Source: Sipunculus nudus (lineage: Eukaryota; Annelida; Sipuncula; Golfingiida; Sipunculidae). From it: 64,000 bases of DNA. The notes under the pieces were generated by a model that worked only from the letters and a program-made list of their open reading frames with translations, did not search any database and was not told the DNA's origin. This document shows, piece by piece, positions 53,801 to 62,800 of the stretch. Positions within the stretch are counted from its first letter, which is position 1, and each line of letters begins with the position of its first letter. Location: positions 55,720,159 through 55,784,158 of the forward strand of contig CM049313.1 in the NCBI GenBank assembly GCA_026874595.1, written 5' to 3'. Position numbers and translations under genes: made by a program.

Positions 53801-56800
53801 TAGAACATTGTTTCCAGCTTGTGGCACTTTAGCGGGCTGATCAGGTAACGGCAATCGACTGAGACAATCGGCATTGCTGTGATCTTTGCCTTCTCAGTAC
53901 TTGATCCTGTACGAGTATGCATGCTGCTAATGTCAGTGTCCATCTATGAATTCTGTCTGCAGCGTTCTGTGGTATAGCCCTATCCTCTCGAAATAATTCC
54001 AATAAGGGTTTATGATCGGTGTAGATGGTAAAGGTACGCCCATACAAGTATTGGTGGAATTTATTAACACCAAATATCACACTGAGACCTTCCTTATTAA
54101 TTTGGGCATAATGTCTCTCTGCTGGTGCCAGCATAGGCTATTGGGCGTTCGAAGCCATCCTCCATACGATGTGACAATACGGCCCCAATGCCATAAGGTG
54201 AGGCATCACATGACAAAACCATTTCTCTGTCACTGTCATAATGAATGAGCAACTGTGCCTACTGTAACATGTCTTTGGACTTCTGGAATGCACACTCTTG
54301 TGCAGGTCCCCATTTCCAATTCAGGCCTTTTTTCAACAGTTCATGGAGAGATGCCAGTTCTGTTGACACATTTGGCAGATATCTGTGGTAATAATTAAGC
54401 ATCCCCAGGTATGACTTCAACTGGATGACATTTTCTGGTGTTGGTGCCTCAATTATTGCACGAACTTTCTCTGGCACTGGTTTCACTCCTTCCCTTGAAA
54501 TACAATGTCCTAAGTACACAACCTCATCTGCCATGAATTAGCACTTGCTACGTTTCAGACGCAGTCCAGCATCACTTAATCTCTGAAACACATTTTCCAG
54601 GTTCTGCAAGTGAGCTGCTTCCGATTCACCAGAGATTAGGATATTATCGATTCTAACTACACCATAAGGAATTCCTTCCAACAGGTTTTCCATTATTCTC
54701 TGATAGATTCCTGGTGCCGACAAAATTCCGTATGGCATGCGTGTATAACGAAACAGTCCTTTGTGGGTATTTACTGTTGTATACTGTTTTGAGGAATCAT
54801 CAAGCAAAATCTGTTGATAGGCATGACTGATATCTAATTTGGTGAACTGCTGACAAACAGTGTGACAAACAAATCTTCAGTCTTTGGTATAGGATAATTG
54901 TCAAGTTTTGACACTTTGTTCACTGTGACTCTGTAGTCACCGCAGATTCGAAGCTATTTGTCTTCCTTAACAATGGGCACGATTGGCGCTGCCCAATCAC
55001 TGAAATCAACAGGCTCCAGTGTGCCTTCTTTGACTAATCTATCAAGTTCTGTTTCAATCTTGTCTTTAAGCACATATGGAACAGGTCTAGCTTTGCAATA
55101 AATTGGCTGTGCTTCACTATCAACTATTATCTTAGCTTTAGCACCTTGCAGTGTTCCTTGTCCTGATTCAAACAACTGTGAATATTTATCACACAACAGT
55201 TTCACAGGATGAGAGAAGTAATCTTGGCCAGTTCAGTTTTAAGACGCTCAACCAGTCACGTCCTAACAATGGGTGTGTGTCACTTGTCATAACTTCAACT
55301 TGCAAGTTTGACTCTTGATTTTCATAGTTTACAGGTAACAAGGCTGATCCGACTGATTTTATAGGTTCACCAGTGTATGTAGTTAACACAGTATCTGATG
55401 ACATTAACTCTGCTTCAGTTTTACCTGATTTAATCTTGTCCCACTGGTTTCCTGTGATATTACAGTTTTAGCTGACCCGGTGTCTAGTTCCATAGAAAGT
55501 GTATGTCCATTCACATTAACATCAACAAAAATTGGCTTGTCATTCTTAGCTTTTGCCCTAAGGGAGAACATTGGATATTCCTGGTCACTATCACAATCAG
55601 AACTGTACCTTGTACTATTGCTCTGCTCCTTGGCTAGCCAATTTGTTTTCTTAAACTTCCTGAATGGTTTTTGTGATTTTTTCTTAAGTTGAATACATTT
55701 CTTTATGTGTCCTTTCTTTGAAAAATGGTGGCACTCAGCTCTTTGAATTTGCAGCTACCACTGTCGAGGTTACCACCACATCGCCAGCAAGACCTTTTAT
55801 TTTATTTAAACGTTGGTGCAGCTGTGCCCTGTGACCTCCGTGAGCCTTGGAATTTTGACCTTTGACCTAGATTCTGAACTGCTCCACCTGGCTCAACTCT
55901 CTGGATTTCTCTGGCGTTATTAGCAGCCATTTCCATACCAAGAGCAATCTGTATAGCTCTCTCTTTTGTCAGCTCCGGCTCAGCTAATAATCTACGTTGT
56001 ACAGCATCATCTTTAATCCCTACAACAATCTGTCTCTCAACATATTGTCAAGCATGTTGCCGAAATTACAATGTTCCGACATTTTGCGTAACTCGGCCGC
56101 AAATGTTGACATACTTTCGCCCGGCTTCCTGGTGCGAGTATTAAACTCAAAACATTCTACGATCGCTGAAGGTGGTTGATTTAAATGCTTACCGACTAGC
56201 TGCGTTATCTCATCAAACGACTTAGAATCTGGCTTCTCTGGGGACAACAAATTCCTGATCAAACTATAAATTTTCGGGCCTGCCTTCAACAGGAAAATCA
56301 CCCTCTTTTTGGCGGCATCGGCAATCTGGTTTGCCTGGAAATACATTTCCAATCGCTCAACGTACTCGACCCATTCTTCCCCCTCAGAAAACTCTCTGAG
56401 TCGTCTGTAGGTAGCCATGACACCTTATGATCCTGTCGTCGCCAAATATTATGACGTGGTGGCCGGTAACAGTCAGTAAAACTCCAGACAGGTAAAACAC
56501 AACATCAGTTTATTCCATCATGGCCGTTCCAGCTGTTAACACACACAATGATACATGTCGCCCTCTGGCGGTACCGTAAATATTCGGTAATACCATAAAC
56601 ATAAACATATCAAGATATAACAGTCTGTTTGCTCCATTTCTGACACCAGCTAGGGCCCTTGGTACAATTTAAATTAAATCTGGCCCAGATATGCCAGTTT
56701 GTTTTTTATAGAAACTTATCCATGTATTTTAGAAAAAAAGAAAATAACTTGTCACATTTATATGTACATTAAAATTCAGTAAACACATCTGTATAACATA

Positions 56801-59800
56801 TCTGGCAGCAAAATCAGTGCCACTGAAGGCGTGGATTGATTAAAATCAGGGATTGGTTAAAATAACACCATCCCACAGTTTAGTCCAGAAGTAGGTTTAA
56901 TTATCATTGTTACAAACTCTGATATTAAAATGGTTACCAAAGCAACTCCTACATGTATACATCTCAACTTAATTCCAAAATATGAATGATGTCACAACAT
57001 TGTAAAAGCAATGCATGTGGCCCTGAAGTGCCAAACTGGCATAACTAGTGGCCCATGGGCCATGACACTCAGCTGAATTCAAGGAATGTTGAACAATGAG
57101 CAAAATGACAGCAAGAATGAAACAAGGGACCTATGGGTCACTGTGCTCAGCTGAAGTTGACCTTGAAGGTAAAAATCTAAAATAATATCAAATGGAGATC
57201 AAGTGTAAGAGGAAGAGGTAATAAAGGCCATGGTTGGTTTATATGATTGGTTTGTATTGATGAGCAAGAAATTGTTGCAAATAATATTTTGTGACCTGAC
57301 CATGTGTTTCCTAATGTTGAAACTGAAGCATGTGAGCAGTTTGTGAACAAATGATCTGTACTATTACCATGATCATCAGTTGGCTTTTTGATTAACTGTT
57401 GACATTTCAGTAGTTTACAAATTTGTTTAATTGAATATTTTTTGTATAATATATATTATTAATTATATGTATTTTTTATGAAATGTATACAGATGAAATA
57501 TAACTAATTAACAACATAAAACAGGGCAAACAAAGCCTGATCTCAAATTCTGCTGTGGCAGGAAAATAATGAACAAATGTTTGTATTAAATCCTAATTTT
57601 TTCATCACATCATTTTTTTTTAAATTTAAGTTTATATTTCTATACATTTCCAATAAAACAGATACATCTGAATATAAAAGTTGATTCATAATTCTCAATT
57701 GCATCATCATAAATCTCAATCTTGTCATATAACACCACACCATGCATACAAATGTTTATTTTTTTTTTTACCACAAAAATATATCTTTTAAATCTGCAAA
57801 ACAATAAATATCTAAAAATTATACTTGATTTAGAGTTCACAATTTTCAATTGTGTCTTTATTTATCCATAATGTGCTTCATATTTTATAAATTTAAGCAT
57901 ACTGATGGGTTCAATTATATGTTAAAATCATTTAAAAGAAAATTAATTTCTTTAAAAAAACTACATTAACACAACATGGCATCTTCTGGATTACACTTGA
58001 ATTACTTTTTTAAGGAAAGTGTTTGTATATTGGAGTGGAAACATTGTTACAATTAAGGAAATACAGTGAAAACAATAACAATTACTGCATTACACTTAGT
58101 GGGTTGGGTTTGTGGGGGGGGGGGTGATTGGGGTGGTGATATGAAAATAACTGTACACCTGTCACAGCAGGGGATCTCCCCAAGTGACTGTAACAAATCA
58201 GAAACCCTGGCATAGCCCGACTTCCAGTGACCTGGAGTGGACCCTGCATCTGTAATCTGTTATCAAAGCAAATGACTACAGTAGAGCCTCAAGAAAAAAA
58301 AATCAATAACTAGCTTAATTTTCAAGCTTTTATTTTCAAATTTCAGATTTAAACAAATTAAATATTTATGTTTACATGCTGTGAAAATTAAATCAATGGT
58401 ACATACAGGAGAAAAACGTGCCATGGTCAAAGTTGGGCTAAATTTAAGGTACTGATTTTATTTTTATGCTAATAACTTAAAAAATTTACAAAATTCAGAT
58501 CTAATTTTGGGTAAACAGTTAAATCTTAATTTAACATAGTTATATACTTGGGAAAATACTCTAGTTTCAAAATTTTCATGTTAAGTGAGTAAATATTTTT
58601 CCTGATTTTTTACAAAGTCTGATATGTTCAGGCCCATAACTTAAAGAATTTATACTTAACAGACTTCATTTCTGGCATGTACATAGGAACTATATAGAAG
58701 AATATTTATGGTAAATATGAGGAAAAACAGATGAGTGGTTTTGATATTAGGCAGTCCTGAAGAGTGAAAATAGGTTTTTAATAAAAATTTGAGGTTTTTC
58801 CTTAATTTCTCAAAGGAACGAAGTCGCAAAGACCCAGTTTTCGGCTTGGTAGGAGATCTTGGGGACATCTAACATTATGCTGAATTTTGGATTCCTAAGT
58901 CTTACGGTTTCAAAACGTGCCACATCTACGGACGGACGGACGGACGGACGGACGGACAGACGGACGGACGACGGACAATGGACCACGACTATAGCTCAGA
59001 TGACTTATAGTCAGCTGAGCTAAAAAAATCATGAATTTTGTGAAGAATCCAAAGAAATGGATTTCAGTGGGCTTTCAGACAGATGACCTTTTCATTTGAA
59101 GGTCTCATCAATAGAAAAAAAAGTGAAAAAACTGAAACAAGGCCTACAGGCCTAATGCGAACCTGTGCAAAGTTTAGGAGTATGAATGGAGGTTTATTTT
59201 TAAAATTTAATATTGATCCTCCAAAGTCCTGCATATCTACCTTAGTCATTATGATTTCAGCAAAATGGACGTTTCTGACCTGCAAATTTCGGACTAGGAC
59301 ATTTTAAAACCAGAATATGGGTAGTCAACAAGCCACTATGTGTATCCGCAGAAATCAGAGTGGGATGGGTGAAGTGAGGCATGGATTAAGTGGCAAGGGG
59401 AATAGAACGTGATATGTTGCATATTAGCATGGATGTCTGCAGCTTAAATGTGAATGTAGGTGGTGCCACCTGTCATAAAATCAAGAAAATTGTCCAGGAT
59501 GTATAAACCTGCAAAATTTCAGGTGGATAAGTCAAACTACTGCTGAGATATGAGTGGTTTTATCCCAAGGCAGTTCAACAGATGGATGTTGCGCATAAAT
59601 GGTTGCAGGTGGCACCACCAGTTTTGCCTTTGATGAAGAGCTATGTGAGATCTATACACAAGCAAAATTTTGGCCCAATCGGTCAAACGGTTCCCGAGAT
59701 ATGAGCTTGGATGTCTACAGAGTAAACGTGAATGTAGGTGGCGTCACCTGTCATAAAAGTGAGAAAGCTGTCCAGGATGTATAAACCTGCAAAATTTCAG

Positions 59801-62800
59801 GCGGATAAGTCAAACCACTGCTGAGATATGAGTGATTTTATCCCAAGGCAGATGAACAGATGGACTCTGTGCACAAATGGTTGCAGGTGGCAGCACCAGT
59901 TTTGCCTATGATGAAGATCTATGCGAGATCTATACACAGGCAAAATTTTGGCCCAATCGGTCAAACAGTTCCCGAGATATGAGCTTGGATGTCTGCAGAG
60001 TAAATGAAAATGTAGGTGGCGCCACCTGTCATAAATCGAGAAAGCTGTCCAGAATGTATAAACCTGGAAAATTTCAGGTGGATAAGTCAAACCACTGCTG
60101 AGATATGAGTGATTTTATCCAAAGGCAGATCAACAGATGGACGCTGTGCATAAGTGGTTGCAGGTGGTGCCACCAGTTTTGCCTATGATGAAGAGCTATG
60201 TAAGATCTATACACATGCAAAATTTTGGCCTAATCAGTCAAACGGTTCCCGAGATATGAGCTTGGATGTCTGCAGAGTAAATGTGAATGTAGGTGGCGCC
60301 ACCTGTCATAAAATCGAGAAAGCTGTCCAGGATGTATAAACCTGCAAAATTTCAGGAGGATAAGTAAAACCACTGCTGAGATATGAGTAATATTATCCAA
60401 AGGCAGATGAACAGATGGACACTGTGCAAAAGTGGTTGCAGGTGGCGCCACCATTTTTAGTGTATGTTATAAAGCTATCAAAGGGCTACATTTGTGCAAA
60501 TTTTTTAGCCTGATTGGTCAAACGGTTCCCTAGATATGTGGGTTTATGTGTGGAAACAGCCGCAAAAATGGATGCTGGGCAGCAAGGAAAGGTCAGAGGT
60601 CAACCAAAAATTAGGTTGCAGCAGTTCACATGTGACCTGATGATAAACCCGATTCGCTTAAAATGCAAACCAAGTTTTTTCAAACAGTTGAAAGATATAG
60701 TTCCAATAATCTGGGAATTCTGCATCTAAACATTGTGTCTAGACATCTAGATGCTGTGTCTAGACGTCCAGACACATTGTCTAGACACCCCCCCCCCCCG
60801 CCAGGTCAGTTGCCATGGTGATGTCTGGACCCCACCTGTTTGCACTGAGTGACCTCTTGACTTGGCTGCTGAAACTCAGTATGATGTCAAATCTGTTTTC
60901 AAATACAGAAAGCCTTTTTCAATTGGCTACAATGCTTTTTTAAAACTGTATTTACCCAATCTATTCTTAAAAAACTGGCAGAACCCTACCATAGAATAAA
61001 TCTTGTAAAGTTTAAACCAATCAGCTGAACAGTTTCATCATAAATCAGTGTATAAGCTAGAAGAGTTTAAAATTACGTTTTCACTTGTAAAAAACACATC
61101 AATGTAGGTGGCGCCACCAATACCTCAAAATCAGATATGACATATGTGACAAACATTAGTATAAAATTTGGTCATTATAGCTCAAGCCGTTTCTGAGATT
61201 TTAATTTTAGTGTGCTTTTTGGACAGATGACTAAGTTCAACCTCCTGTAACTTGGCCAGAAATCTCCGAACTGGAACCATTTGAACAAACTTAAGAGAGA
61301 TTGTTCCAGGGATTATTTCTGTGAAATATTGGACAATTTGGCTGGACAGTTTTAGAGAAAAAAATTTTTAAAGGTTTTTCAGGTTTTTCTCTATAAAATC
61401 TAAATTAATGCAGATACCCAATAATAAGCTCCAGGGCACCAAGTTTCACATGTGACGAATTCTTACATGTAATTTGGAGCTGCTAGCTCTTACAGTTTCT
61501 GACTTACAGCCATGGACGGCGGAAAGCCAGCCCTGGACGGCGGACGGCGGACGGCTGACGACGGACGGACGACGCTGCGCCATCGCATAAGCTCACAGGT
61601 TCACTAAAAATACAGGTAGTGCTACCAGTCTGCAGGAACTGATGAAACAGATACTGGAGCTTTTGTATTAACTTTTTAATTAATCTTCAGGTTTCCACAG
61701 AGACTTTTCATGGACTTCCCTTGATGTAAAGTTAGAAAATTCCAGGTCGAGTGGTTACAATTTGTGCCCTGTTAACAGATGACAGCATCTGAAGCTCTAA
61801 AAAATAAAGAAAAAAATGTGTAAAATTGGAAAAAAATACAGGTAGCGCCCCCAGTATGCAGGAACTGATGGAACACTGCACATGCCCTGTTAAGAGATGA
61901 CAGCCTCTGAACCTCTCAAAAAAAAAGAAAAAAATTTGTAAAATTGGAAAAAATACAGGTGGCATCACCAGTATGCAGGAACTGATGGAACACTCCATGA
62001 TCAATATTCATGCAAAGAATAATAGTGATCAATGCATTAGTTATTCAGCTACTTGAGCTTTTGTATCAAATTTTTTATTATTCTGGGGGGTACTTTCGAG
62101 ACCCATAGCTCGGAGAATATGGGTAACAGAGACCTAATTTCAGGTTTCCAAGGAGATTTTACATGGACCTCCCAGGATGTCAAGTTTGAAGCTTCCAGGT
62201 CCAGCATTTACGATTTGTACTGTGTTAATGACCGGGCAGCCGGACAGACAAACCAACGGACGACAGACGAAGCGTGATCGCTATAGCTCAGATGACTTTC
62301 AGTCAGCTGAGCTAAAAAAGATGCAATATATAAATGGTAAAAAAAAAAATTCATATAATAAACCCCTGGCTTACACTTACCTTTAACAGCAAGAAATAAA
62401 ACTATGCTATCAATTTTACTGTTATTTGTATATATTTGGAACTGAAACCAACAAATCTAGCTGACTGGATGAACGAGGTACTTGTGTTTCACACCATTTC
62501 TCCCAAGATGTGAATACCATAAGAAACCTGGAACTGATACCACGTATCTATTTTTATGCGTCTTTCTCAAATCTTGACCTTATATACCTTTTTTAAATAT
62601 AGAATGGATATTTATAAGGTATTAATATTTCAATGTACATTTCTTAAATCATGTCTTACCTGTTGAGAAAAATGGAATTGACATCTTCATGATTGATCGG
62701 GGGCTTTTTTGAGCTGGCAGCCATTTTGAATGGTCTTTGGAAAACAGACACGAGGGTGGCAAGCTGGTTCACGTATTCTTCCTCATTCTCCACCATACCA

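Larger units (their letters stand above)
52221..62659 (-). other. Intron a-b
   Basis: A 10.4-kb intron. It holds a truncated gypsy element (53490-56622), short head repeats (57044-57140), a family-4 element (57125-59022), a nested family-5/family-1 complex (59126-61606) and a family-2 element (61607-62318). The 1.2 kb next to exon b (52221-53490) is unique AT-rich sequence with no gene I can support. Confidence 0.8.

Noticed and set aside
42900-60340. Several similar open frames starting near each palindrome (reading ...[16 protein letters not shown]...)
   Set aside because: They are translations of the family-1 core module; frames shift between copies and stops are frequent, so I see no coding constraint.
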